DNA of 64,000 nucleotides, taken from NCBI RefSeq assembly GCF_039541915.1, contig NZ_BAABHD010000029.1, positions 62,001 through 126,000 on the forward strand, in the 5' to 3' direction. This DNA is from Nibrella saemangeumensis (GTDB taxonomy: Bacteria; Bacteroidota; Bacteroidia; Cytophagales; Spirosomataceae). The notes below the pieces were generated by a model, which ran no database searches, had not been told where the DNA came from, and saw only the letters and a program-made list of their open reading frames with translations. This document shows positions 54,001 through 61,680 of the stretch, piece after piece (the first letter of the stretch is position 1; each line of letters starts with the position of its first letter). The position numbers and the translations under genes were made by a program.

Positions 54001-54267
54001 CCGATTACCAATTTCAACTTCCTGAGACGCCATCCCCACAAAGCTGTAAATAAGCTTGCCGCCGGAGGCAGGAACCATAATGGCGTAATTACCCTCAGAG
54101 TCGGTATTAGCCCCGCGGGTGGTTCCCTTAATGACCACGGAAACGCCCGGCATAGGACTGCCGTCTTCAGACAGCGTAACCCTGCCGGTGACCTGTCGCT
54201 CCTGAGCCCATGCAGCGGCCCAGCTTGAGCATAGCAAGAGCATGCTCAACAGTAGATTTTTCCTCAT
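51070..54267 (-). CDS. SusC/RagA TonB-dependent outer-membrane transporter 4
   Basis: The 1065-aa protein has a Sec signal (to about residue 21), a carboxypeptidase-regulatory-like domain (QVTGRVTLSEDGSPMPGVSV), TonB-box region (LSEVVVTAQGIVREKRALGY) and plug motifs (GVSGTGTNITIRGYSSITGS; NVTVLKGLAATVTYGDQGRN). The barrel ends SRRLGGTLKLTF. The sequence VTAQGIxREKRALGYAV is typical of the SusC lineage that pairs with SusD_2-type partners. It is the first gene of its unit and has a canonical promoter upstream. Confidence 0.94.
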   Translation of the reverse strand: MRKNLLLSMLLLCSSWAAAWAQERQVTGRVTLSEDGSPMPGVSVVIKGTTRGANTDSEGNYAIMVPASGGKLIYSFVGMASQEVEIGNRSVIDVKLAADTRLLSEVVVTAQGIVREKRALGYAVTAIEKKLIEDRPQADVARVLQGKVPGVNITATSGVSGTGTNITIRGYSSITGSVQPLFVVDGVPFNSSTNQRGGFTNGGQSASSRFLDIDPNNIENVTVLKGLAATVTYGDQGRNGVILITTKNGSKKARKTEFTLTQSYFTNTAHLPRYQNRYVGGFQQNLGYFFSNWGPTLEEAQIYPSQNTNTALTNHPYAFFSVAATRAALADYVASVSPYKMQVFPDNVNDFFRTGQISTTSMNISGGGEKVSYNVSAGYNKEGGYIPENGLTRLNLGLGLNAQMSPRLTVTTSINFVNTDQFSPPLSAGDGNNAVGFPSVLANVMYTPRQVDLMGWPYENPIDGSTIYFRSGNDIPNPRWVLKNYKTTGVVNRVFAATTANYELGKDLMLLYKVGLDTYDETQEYNLNKGGVQVVNGLYNTFNVKNTIWDNSVILSYSRSLTDKFAMSAKVGGNLRNDLYSAYNINSQNQLARNLFRHTNFIDNQAANQTIEQTRVGIFGEVTADFNNYLFLNVAGRNDWTSTVEKENRRIFYPSASLSFVPTTAFQGMESSFLNFLKVRAGVGTSAGFPNPYSTRNILNQSARGWLNAAGTAVQTHSVDNTLGNPNLKPELHTEYELGLEGKLLNSRIGFDLTLYRRITRNLITNSPLDAATGFTGTTINIGKIRNQGIELNLNGNLLRAGSFGWDAILNFSRNEPKVLDLGGTLQEVQIAGYGSALGNYAIVGQPFNIIKGTGFRRNDQGQFLVDAQGYLQATTSPIILGDPNPAFMTSFINDFSYKGLTLSVMLAYRHGGVMYSTTAGALLGRGLTIDSGLETGYDRAQTYIFPGVKADGTPNDIQVTASDVGFNNVYFFGDEGRIFDGSTIRLQEVGLSYQLPKQLFVKLPFKSASISFTGNNIWYKAINMPKGLNFDTDNLGLGVGNGLGFEFLTGPSSRRLGGTLKLTF

Positions 54268-54308
54268 GTACGTTTAGTTTTAGGTTAAGAAAACTTGTTT
54301 CTTAGCCA

Positions 54309-54339
54309 CAAACATAACCAGAAGGAGAAACAATGCAAA
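54309..54339 (-). promoter_or_regulatory. Canonical Bacteroidota promoter of SusCD unit 4
   Basis: On the minus strand TTTG (54336-54339) is followed after exactly 19 bp by TATGTTTG (54309-54316), a full match to TTTG-N19-TAnnTTTG. It is 41 bp upstream of the SusC4 ATG. The rest of the gap to 54589 is AT-rich with no gene that I can support. Confidence 0.8.
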
Positions 54340-54589
54340 TGGTCTGCATAAAATTTAATGACTTATAAATTATTCTGCTTATTCAAACTTATACCTTATT
54401 TTAATTCTGGCATTCATTTTATATTACTTAAGTATTTTTACTATAAATACTTAGTTTGTTACCAATGGTTACAGGGAGTCTTGTACTTTTTGGACAATAA
54501 GCTACATATCTTTTAGCCGCTACTATGCCGGTCATAGTTGAAATGAACTATGAATAGTAGGAATACCCTATGGATCAGGTAAATACTAT

Positions 54590-54623
54590 AAAAGCCAGAT
54601 TCTTCCGCTAGAATCTGGCTTTT
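54590..54623. terminator. Bidirectional hairpin terminator after the patatin gene
   Basis: The 14-bp perfect stem (arms 54590-54603 and 54610-54623) has an A-run at its left end and a T-run at its right end, so it can work in both directions. It lies 26 bp past the patatin stop. Confidence 0.85.
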
Positions 54624-54649
54624 ATATGGTCAATAGTGCGGTACACCGG

Positions 54650-55417
54650 CTACACTTCGGCCTCAGATGCTTTGGCCAGTCGTACTTCCAGTCGATGCGT
54701 ATATTGGTACCCTACCCTGAAGATTTCCCTGGCCCGGCGTATGTCAAATACATCGAAGTTTGCCAACTCCGGCGGTTCAATGAGCACATTGCATTTAGCA
54801 AAGCGGTCTTTTGTTTTACTTTGAATACCCAAAATCAGACTCCGTTCAATAACCCCCCGCATCGAACTGATCGGCTTACGGAGCTGAAAGGGATTACAAT
54901 GCGATCCAATGATAAAATCAACCTTGTTCTCCAGCGCTTCGACCGGCAGGTTGTTCAGCACTCCCCCGTCTACATACTGCCGCCTGTTCAGGTAGAATGG
55001 TTCAAAGATACCAGGCAAACAACACGACGCCAGCACGGGCCGGATGAGTTCTCCCTGCTCAAAGATCTCCAGATCGCCTTCGTTCAGGTCAACGGCGGCT
55101 ACGTGCAGGGGAATTTTAAGACCCTCAAACGAATCGTGGGGCAGGTATTTCCTGTATAACTCAATGGCCGTGTCGATCCGGAGCAGGCCCATGCGGCTCC
55201 AGGCCGGCCGCAGGTGCCGGAAAAACGAAGACGTTTCAACAATTTTCAGGGCTTCATCCGGCGAATAGCCGTTGGCAAACAAAGCGCCGGCAATAGCGCC
55301 CGCGCTGGTACCGGCAATGCGGTCAATCTGAATTCCCTGCTCCTGCAGGGCCTTTATTACCCCCAGGTGCGCAATTCCACGGGCCCCTCCGCCCGACAAC
55401 ACTAATCCAACTTTCAT
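54650..55417 (-). CDS. Patatin-like phospholipase
   Basis: The start is at the ATG at 55417 (MKVGLVLSGGGARGIAHLGV), so the oxyanion GGGARG motif is near the N-terminus as in the family; the longer frame adds 15 unlikely residues. The protein is 255 aa. The catalytic dyad is Ser in GTSAG (near residue 37) and Asp in VDGGVLNNLP (near residue 155). It is a serine acyl hydrolase, cytoplasmic because no signal is present, probably of the RssA-like class. It is a single gene between terminators. Confidence 0.92.
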   Translation of the reverse strand: MKVGLVLSGGGARGIAHLGVIKALQEQGIQIDRIAGTSAGAIAGALFANGYSPDEALKIVETSSFFRHLRPAWSRMGLLRIDTAIELYRKYLPHDSFEGLKIPLHVAAVDLNEGDLEIFEQGELIRPVLASCCLPGIFEPFYLNRRQYVDGGVLNNLPVEALENKVDFIIGSHCNPFQLRKPISSMRGVIERSLILGIQSKTKDRFAKCNVLIEPPELANFDVFDIRRAREIFRVGYQYTHRLEVRLAKASEAEV

Positions 55418-55532
55418 GGCTCCGTTTCCGACTAAATGGTGGTCAGGCTGTTGGCCCGTCACAAGTTACTTTTCTAAAACGGCTAACTAGCCCGATAAGT
55501 TATGCCGGACGGGAATAGACTGCCAATACCGG

Positions 55533-56375
55533 CTAGAGCAGGTCGGCCAGACGCCCCTGTTCCTTGATCCGGATTCCTTTTTCGGTCGGCATAACGGTTG
55601 CAGCCTCCACGACGGGGTCGTGCTCAAATACCAGAATCCAGTTTTCCTCCACAGCTCGTTCCAGCACCCAGTTTTTTTCTTCCATGGTCTCCAGCGGCCG
55701 GATGTCGTAGCTCATTACGTAGGGCATCGGTATGTGGGCCGAGGACGGGATCAGATCGGCCATGTACACGATGGTCCGGCCCCGGATACGGAACTTGGGC
55801 AGCGTCATTTTCTCGGTATGACCATTCACAAACAGGAGTTCAACGCCCGGGAACGAAAAGCTACCCTGATCGACATAGTTCAGTTGCCCGCTATCGTGCA
55901 GGGGCAGGATATTTTCGCGCAGAAAGGACGCTTTTTCGCGGAGGTTCGGCATCACGGCCCAGTTCCAGTGCATGCTGTGCGTCCAGTAAGTCGCCTTCGG
56001 AAAGGCAGGTTCCAGGCGGGTGTGAGCGGCATCGTAGCGAACAGCGCCCCCTACGTGGTCGAAATGCAGATGCGTCAGCAATACGTCGGTAATATCGGAT
56101 TCTGAATAGCCGGCTTTACGGATGGACCCCAATAGGCTGGCATCACCATGCAGGTCATAGTGCCCGAAAAACTTTTCATCCTGTTTGTCGCCAATGCCCG
56201 TATCGACCAGCATCAGGCGTTTGCCGTCCTCGACCAGCAGACAGCGCATGGCCCAGGTACAGCGGTTTTGCTCATCGGCCGGGTTGAGCCTGTTCCAGAG
56301 TGTTTTGGGTACCACACCGAACATGGCACCGCCGTCTAACTTAAAGAATCCGGTATCTATAGTTTGTAACTGCAC
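55533..56375 (-). CDS. MBL-fold metallo-hydrolase (lactonase-like)
   Basis: The 280-aa protein has the metallo-beta-lactamase motif THLHFDHVGG (His102, His104, Asp106, His107), the VNGHTEKMTL block and the metal-bridging Asp in YMADLIP. It resembles YtnP/AHL-lactonase-type hydrolases, without a signal peptide. Quorum-quenching is possible but no N-acyl homoserine lactone system is seen here. It is 12 bp after the PAS kinase stop on the same strand, so the two are likely cotranscribed. Confidence 0.85.
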   Translation of the reverse strand: MQLQTIDTGFFKLDGGAMFGVVPKTLWNRLNPADEQNRCTWAMRCLLVEDGKRLMLVDTGIGDKQDEKFFGHYDLHGDASLLGSIRKAGYSESDITDVLLTHLHFDHVGGAVRYDAAHTRLEPAFPKATYWTHSMHWNWAVMPNLREKASFLRENILPLHDSGQLNYVDQGSFSFPGVELLFVNGHTEKMTLPKFRIRGRTIVYMADLIPSSAHIPMPYVMSYDIRPLETMEEKNWVLERAVEENWILVFEHDPVVEAATVMPTEKGIRIKEQGRLADLL

Positions 56376-56387
56376 GAATGGATGGAA

Positions 56388-57947
56388 TTAAAAAAGCAGA
56401 TCGTCATTCATCTCGACGGGCAAATATACGGTAAAAGTAGTTCCCCGGTCGGGTTGACTCCGGACCGTTATCCAGCCGCCATGGTTTTCGATGATGCGTT
56501 TACAAAGAGCCAGACCCACACCGGTACCGGGGTATTTGGTAACGCCATGCAGTCGCTGAAACATCTGAAACACCCGCTCGCTATACTGCTCGTCGAAGCC
56601 GATACCCTCATCGCTTACCTGAACACATCCGTACCGCTGGCGTGGATTCAGGGCTTTTAGTTCGGGCAGGTCTTTGCCGGTTATGACTTTCCCAGTGATT
56701 GTCACCTGCGGGGGCTGGTCAGGTTTATGAAATTTAAGCGCATTGCTCAGCAAGTTGACAAACAGTTGAGTCAGTTGCGTCAGGCTGCCGGCTACCGACG
56801 GCAGTGGAGCCACCTGAACCCTGGCCTGCTTTTCCTGAATAGCCAGTTCCAGATCGTTCAGTATCTCGGCAAACAGCATGTTCAGATCAACGGCTACAGC
56901 CGCTTTGGGTTGGGTATTCAGGCGGGAGTAGGCCAGCAGGTCTCGAACCAGTGCCTGCATGCGCCCGCTCGCCTTTTGCATTCGATGAATGAGGTCGCTT
57001 CCGGCTTCGCCAAGCATCGGACCGAATTGTTTCTGCAGCACATCGCCAAACGCGTGAATTTTGCGTAGGGGTTCCTGTAAATCATGCGAAGCCACATACG
57101 CAAACTGCTGAAGGTAATCGTTGGAGCGCCGGAGTTGCTGCACCATAAATTCGAGCCTCTGGCGGGTCTGCCGGGCTTCGGTTACGTCGACAAACGTTAC
57201 CACAAAGCCGTCGCCCTGCTTAACGGCTGACACCGCAATCCAGAAATCCAGCCCATCGCCCTGGTAGTACACTTCGGTTCGATTGGCTATCCCGGTTTCA
57301 ACCACCTGCACATACATATCGTACAGCCCCAACTCCCTATTGCGGGGAAACAACTCCAGCATGGTATGCCCCGCCAACTCGTTGATGGTCCGGCCAATCA
57401 GCGATTCGGCCGCTTTATTGAGCGACAGAAAACCAAAATCAACAATCTTCCCTTCCGCATTCCTGATGGCGTTATGCGAGACAATACCGTTGATAGCGCC
57501 GTCGAGCAAAGCCCGCTGATAGGCATGTTGTCGCTGCTGCTGCTGGGTCGTTGTCTCCAGTTTATCCTGGATCGTGTGAAGGCTGGCAATCCGATCGGAA
57601 ACGTCGTAAAGGGTTACGATCAGGTGCGTATCAGATCGGGCAGCGGTAAGTTCCAGCCAGTGCCCGGTAGTCTCCTGCGGGTGATGATAAAACAGGTCAA
57701 GCCGGCTAGTGCTGTTTTCCTGCCATACCCGCTGCCAGTCGCCGGCCAGATTACCAGCCGCATCGGGGAACAGGCTTCGAAGCCGCTGGTCCGTCAACCC
57801 CTCAACAGAGACGCCCAGCAGCTTTCCGGCCACCGGCGTTGCGGCTACACAGCGAAAATCGTTTGGCTCCGCACCCGGCACCGGCTCCCAGCGCATCAGG
57901 CCAAACGGTAGTTGGTTTTCAGGAAAATCGAAGGAAAAAGAAGTCAC
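56388..57947 (-). CDS. PAS-domain sensor histidine kinase
   Basis: The 519-aa protein lacks a transmembrane segment and so is cytoplasmic. Two PAS-like domains lie at about residues 25-120 and 145-260 (AINGIVSHNAIRNAEGKIVD; IGRTINELAGHTMLELFPRN). A coiled linker and the DHp box FAYVASHDLQEPLRKI with phospho-acceptor His288 follow, then the HATPase domain with NLLSNALKFH, DEGIGFDEQY and GTGVGLALCKRI. It is of the same kinase class as 18454-19938, which pairs with a single receiver, but no receiver is adjacent here. The ligand is unknown. Confidence 0.9.
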   Translation of the reverse strand: MTSFSFDFPENQLPFGLMRWEPVPGAEPNDFRCVAATPVAGKLLGVSVEGLTDQRLRSLFPDAAGNLAGDWQRVWQENSTSRLDLFYHHPQETTGHWLELTAARSDTHLIVTLYDVSDRIASLHTIQDKLETTTQQQQRQHAYQRALLDGAINGIVSHNAIRNAEGKIVDFGFLSLNKAAESLIGRTINELAGHTMLELFPRNRELGLYDMYVQVVETGIANRTEVYYQGDGLDFWIAVSAVKQGDGFVVTFVDVTEARQTRQRLEFMVQQLRRSNDYLQQFAYVASHDLQEPLRKIHAFGDVLQKQFGPMLGEAGSDLIHRMQKASGRMQALVRDLLAYSRLNTQPKAAVAVDLNMLFAEILNDLELAIQEKQARVQVAPLPSVAGSLTQLTQLFVNLLSNALKFHKPDQPPQVTITGKVITGKDLPELKALNPRQRYGCVQVSDEGIGFDEQYSERVFQMFQRLHGVTKYPGTGVGLALCKRIIENHGGWITVRSQPDRGTTFTVYLPVEMNDDLLF

Positions 57948-58071
57948 GTTACGGAGTACACCTTACGCTTTTGTAACTGGATTACCGTAGCAAGATAAGC
58001 AAATAATGGTAAGTTAGCCATCATCCTGACTTTGTAAAGCAGGAGCCCTTTCGTACTCCACCTATCCCCTT

Positions 58072-59334
58072 ATGCGTCCAATTCCGATTATACTCCTGTT
58101 AATTTTTGTCAGCTTCCCGCCCCTTTACGCCCAGCCCGACTCGCTGGCACCGGCGCGGGAGTGTACCGTCCGTTCCGGCCTGCCTACCTTCTTTCAGAAG
58201 CTCAAAAGCGGGCAACCGGTAAAGATTGCTTACTTCGGTGGCAGTATCACCGAGGCCGGTAATGGCTGGCGGGAGCAATCGCTGAAAGGCTTGCAGCAGG
58301 CTTACCCGAAATCGGCCATTACCCACATCAATGCCGCTATCGGCGGGACCGGCTCCGACCTGGGTGCGTTCCGGCTGCGGCAGCACGTTCTCGACCACGC
58401 GCCCGACCTGGTTCTGGTGGAGTTTGCGGTAAATGATAATGGCAGGCAACCAGACTTGATTCACCGCACCATGGAGGGTATTGTCCGGCAAATCTGGCGG
58501 CAGTTCCCCCGCACCGACATTGCTTTTGTGTACACGCTGACAGCCGCTATGGCTCCCATACTGGAGCAGGGTAAGCTACCCGCATCGGCCACCGCGATGG
58601 AGAAGGTAGCCGATTACTATGGCATCCCGTCCATCCATATGGGCTTAGAAGTGGTGAAACTGGCGCAGAACGGAAAATTGGTTTACCGGGGCAAACCCGA
58701 AGCGTACCCGGATAAGCTGGTGTTCTCGAACGATAATGTACACCCCTACCCAACTACCGGTCACCGGCTCTACGCCGAAGCCTTTGCCCGCGCCATCCAG
58801 CACCTGCAGAACCAGGGCCAGCCCCAAATGCACCGACTCCCAAAACCATTACTCGCCGATAATTGGGAACGAGCCGCCATGGCGCCGGTTCGGGTGGTAT
58901 CGCGAAGCGCACACTGGCAGGAGATTACGCCAGCAACGGACACTGTAGCCAGGCAGTTGCAAAACCGGTTTACGTACCTGGTGAAGGCCAATCAGGCAGG
59001 TGCAAAGATGACAATCCGGTTCAAAGGCACCCAATTGGGGCTATACGATGTAATGGGCCCCGGTTGCGGACAGTACAGCGTCAGCATTGACGGCCAACCG
59101 GCCCGAAAGTACCCCCGTTTTGACGAGTACTGCACCTATTACCGATCCAATTATTTCCTCTTGCCCGAACTCCCGGACGGTATACACACCGTCGAGTTGA
59201 CTTTATCAGATGAACCCCTCGACAAAGCAGCCATTCTGCAAAAACGGGGCAATGCCATCAACGATCCGCGCCGGTACGCCGAGAACGCCGGCTACGCCAG
59301 TCAGGTGTTGTTGATTGGTGAACTGGTTGATTAG
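58072..59334 (+). CDS. Secreted SGNH hydrolase with C-terminal beta domain
   Basis: The 420-aa protein has a Sec signal (MRPIPIILLLIFVSFPPLYA). The SGNH blocks are complete: YFGGSITEAG (Ser), IGGTGSDLG, VEFAVND (Asn) and DNVHPYPTTGH (Asp-x-x-His). The C-terminal third is a beta-sandwich (LGLYDVMGPGCGQYSVSIDG). It is likely an acetyl- or other carbohydrate esterase acting outside the cytoplasm. It has the block III Asn that its counterpart at 7238 lacks. It is 36 bp upstream of an isomerase-like gene, which suggests a shared transcript and sugar-related role. Confidence 0.85.
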   Translation: MRPIPIILLLIFVSFPPLYAQPDSLAPARECTVRSGLPTFFQKLKSGQPVKIAYFGGSITEAGNGWREQSLKGLQQAYPKSAITHINAAIGGTGSDLGAFRLRQHVLDHAPDLVLVEFAVNDNGRQPDLIHRTMEGIVRQIWRQFPRTDIAFVYTLTAAMAPILEQGKLPASATAMEKVADYYGIPSIHMGLEVVKLAQNGKLVYRGKPEAYPDKLVFSNDNVHPYPTTGHRLYAEAFARAIQHLQNQGQPQMHRLPKPLLADNWERAAMAPVRVVSRSAHWQEITPATDTVARQLQNRFTYLVKANQAGAKMTIRFKGTQLGLYDVMGPGCGQYSVSIDGQPARKYPRFDEYCTYYRSNYFLLPELPDGIHTVELTLSDEPLDKAAILQKRGNAINDPRRYAENAGYASQVLLIGELVD

Positions 59335-59370
59335 TAAACTTGACTATCCCGCTGGGATTACAAAACCATT

Positions 59371-60222
59371 ATGAAAAAGAACCTCTGTTTATCACTGCTG
59401 CTTTGCCTGCTGGCCCTTACCACCATCGCGCAGTCAAAAAAATTTGGCAAGCTGCTGAAAGAAACGCCGGGTATGGTATCGTACACCATGCGAGCCAGTT
59501 TTGCCAAAGATGTACCCGGCACACTCGACAAAATCAAAGCCATGGGCATTACCAACATGGAGATGTCCAGCCTGTTCGGCAAATCGGCTGCCGAGATGCG
59601 GAAATACCTTGATGAACGGGGTATGCGTTGCTCCAGTTACGGTGTCCAATACAATGCCTTAAAAAATAACCCGGACTCCATTATCCGCAATGCCAAAACC
59701 CTGGGGGCTGAGTTTGTGCGGCTGTCGGGTGTACCGCACAAGGGTGATTTTACGCTGGAGGATGCGAAACGGACTGTCGGGGATTTCAACCAGTTTGGCC
59801 GGAAGCTGAAAGAAAACGGACTCACGTTTGTTTACCACAACCACGGCTTCGAATTTCAGCCCTATCAGGACGGGACCCTGTTCGACTACATTGTCCAGAA
59901 TACTAATCCGGATAATGTCAGCTACGAAATGGACATTCTCTGGGTATTCCATCCCGGCCACGATCCGGAAGCGCTGCTGAAGAAATACCCGAAGCGCTTT
60001 AAGCTGATGCACATCAAAGACCTGAAAAAAGGCGTAAAGGGGGACTTCTCCGGCTCTACCCCACCGGAGAACGACGTAACGCTGGGAACCGGTCAGCTTA
60101 ACCTGCCAGCTATTTTGAAAGCTGCCCAGAAAACAGCTATCAAGTACTATTACATTGAGGACGAGAGCCCCCTGGTTGAGCAGCAGGTACCGCAGAGCAT
60201 TGCCTACCTGAAAAGTCTGTAA
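59371..60222 (+). CDS. Exported sugar phosphate isomerase/epimerase-like TIM barrel 2
   Basis: The 283-aa protein is a paralogue of 2075-2938. It has a Sec-type leader (MKKNLCLSLLLCLLALTTIA). The barrel motifs correspond: YHNHGFEF (residues 155-162), YEMDILWVF (Glu186), HIKDLK (His214) and YYIEDES near the end. Exported members of this family often process secreted sugars or keto-sugars, but the substrate is unknown. It follows the SGNH gene and ends with a strong terminator. The pairing with an esterase suggests deacylation followed by isomerisation, by inference. Confidence 0.82.
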   Translation: MKKNLCLSLLLCLLALTTIAQSKKFGKLLKETPGMVSYTMRASFAKDVPGTLDKIKAMGITNMEMSSLFGKSAAEMRKYLDERGMRCSSYGVQYNALKNNPDSIIRNAKTLGAEFVRLSGVPHKGDFTLEDAKRTVGDFNQFGRKLKENGLTFVYHNHGFEFQPYQDGTLFDYIVQNTNPDNVSYEMDILWVFHPGHDPEALLKKYPKRFKLMHIKDLKKGVKGDFSGSTPPENDVTLGTGQLNLPAILKAAQKTAIKYYYIEDESPLVEQQVPQSIAYLKSL

Positions 60223-60278
60223 ATGAGGCCGACCACCGGCACAGTATTCATAATTCAGCAAAAAATTGTATATATTCG

Positions 60279-60320
60279 GGCGGCCGGCAGCGCAATGTCT
60301 GCCGGCCGCCTGTTTTATTT
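60279..60320 (+). terminator. Intrinsic terminator of the SGNH-isomerase unit
   Basis: A 12-bp GC-rich perfect stem (60279-60290 with 60299-60310), 8-nt loop, is followed by TGTTTTATTT. Because it lies upstream of the first sigma gene, the sigma start must be downstream of it. Confidence 0.9.
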
Positions 60321-60340
60321 GTGGTAATCGGTACATACGG

Positions 60341-60919
60341 TTGAGAGATTCGGGGCAACATACAGCAGACGACGTACTCCTGTGGAAGCGGTTCAAGGAA
60401 GGCAGCCAGGAAGCGTTCTCCCGCATCTACTTTGCCCACTACCGCACGCTTTACAATTATGGTTACAACCTGTTTGCCGACCGCGACTTTCTGAAAGATA
60501 CCCTGCAGGAATTTTTTCTGGATCTGTGGCAGGATCGCGAACACCTGGCCGATGTTCAGTCCGTCCGGTTTTACCTGCTGGTATCAATCCGCCGGAAGAT
60601 TCTATACAACCTGAAGAAACACCGCCGGGAGCCGCTTTTTTCGGTAGATGACGAAGCCGAAAATTATACCAGCGCCCCATCGCCTGAGAGCGACCTGATT
60701 CTTGAAGAAACGGAGCAACACACCCATTCTGAGCTAACGAAGGAACTGAACCGGCTGCCCCTGCGCCAGAAGGAAGCCATTTACCTGAAATATTTTCAGG
60801 ACCTGTCGTATCCGGAGATCACGGAGGTAATGCAGTTGCAGTACCAGACCGTGCGCGACCTGATTTACAAAGGCATTAAAAACCTCCGCGAGAAGCTGAA
60901 GAACCGGTTGTTTTTTTGA
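60341..60919 (+). CDS. ECF RNA polymerase sigma-70 factor 1
   Basis: The start is placed at the TTG at 60341 because the longer frame (60266) begins inside the terminator; the exact start is uncertain. About 192 aa. Region 2 reads FKEGSQEAFSRIYFAHYRTL and DTLQEFFLDLWQDRE, and region 4 reads LPLRQKEAIYLKYFQDLSYP followed by VRDLIYKGIKNLREKL. It is an ECF-type factor that should be released from FecR. A second sigma gene follows with only 9 bp between the stop and the ATG. Confidence 0.85.
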   Translation: MRDSGQHTADDVLLWKRFKEGSQEAFSRIYFAHYRTLYNYGYNLFADRDFLKDTLQEFFLDLWQDREHLADVQSVRFYLLVSIRRKILYNLKKHRREPLFSVDDEAENYTSAPSPESDLILEETEQHTHSELTKELNRLPLRQKEAIYLKYFQDLSYPEITEVMQLQYQTVRDLIYKGIKNLREKLKNRLFF

Positions 60920-60928
60920 GTGAGGATA

Positions 60929-61501
60929 ATGTATACGGACCTCCCGGAAGAAATTCTGCTGAAACTGCTGCGAGCCGACGACGCACAGGCATTCCGGACT
61001 ATCTACGTCCGTTATTGGCGACCGCTATTCAACCAGGCTTACCGCAGAACGTTGAACCGGACTATAGCCGAAGAACTGGTACAAGATATCTTTCTGAAAC
61101 TCTGGGAAAATCGGCAGCATACGCTCATCGGTAATCTGGAAGCCTACCTGTTCACGGCTCTGCGCTATTCAGTTATTAACCATATCAAACACAAACTGGG
61201 TCGGGAGCAACCAACGGAAGTTGAGCTACTGGCTGATGAGCCGATGGCCGTGGCCGCCGACGTGCCTGTTCGGGAAGCCGAGCTAGCTACGGCGCTCGAA
61301 GCGGGTATCCGGCATCTCCCCGAAAAGACCGGCTACATCTTCCGCCTGAGCCGGTTCGACCAGAAAACTACTGCCGAAATTGCTGAGCTAACCGGCCTCA
61401 CCGAACGCGCCGTCGAATACCACATCACCCAGGCCCTTCGCTCCCTACGCCTGCACCTCAAAGAGTTCCTGACGTTTTGTTTATTGCTGTTTCTCAAGTG
61501 A
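60929..61501 (+). CDS. ECF RNA polymerase sigma-70 factor 2
   Basis: The ATG at 60929 is preceded by TGAGGA and is preferred over a GTG at 60920 that touches the stop of sigma 1. The 190-aa protein has region 2 LRADDAQAFRTIYVRYWRPL and TIAEELVQDIFLKLWENRQH, and region 4 LPEKTGYIFRLSRFDQKTTA and LTERAVEYHITQALRSLRLH. It is clearly diverged from sigma 1. A FecR-type anti-sigma gene lies 180 bp downstream and a SusC with STN domain after it, the usual FecI-FecR-FecA style layout. Confidence 0.85.
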   Translation: MYTDLPEEILLKLLRADDAQAFRTIYVRYWRPLFNQAYRRTLNRTIAEELVQDIFLKLWENRQHTLIGNLEAYLFTALRYSVINHIKHKLGREQPTEVELLADEPMAVAADVPVREAELATALEAGIRHLPEKTGYIFRLSRFDQKTTAEIAELTGLTERAVEYHITQALRSLRLHLKEFLTFCLLLFLK

Positions 61502-61680
61502 GACTACGTAGTATTTTAAGGCCAGTTGCCGGTCAATTCTCTCCTCTGAAGCTTCTATCATAATCACAGGAACTTCCGGCGAATAACTCACTTACTATAT
61601 AAATTTTCTAAGAACATATAAAATTCGTTTACGGCTTGCCACTGCTTTTTTGACGTAATGGATAACAAGCCCCTAAATCC

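Noticed and set aside
55533..56375. Quorum-quenching lactonase as a firm call
   Set aside because: The zinc motif is shared by many MBL-fold hydrolases, and nothing nearby supports a lactone substrate.
60266..60340. Upstream start for the first sigma gene
   Set aside because: It would start inside the preceding terminator hairpin, and the added residues have no sigma-like pattern.
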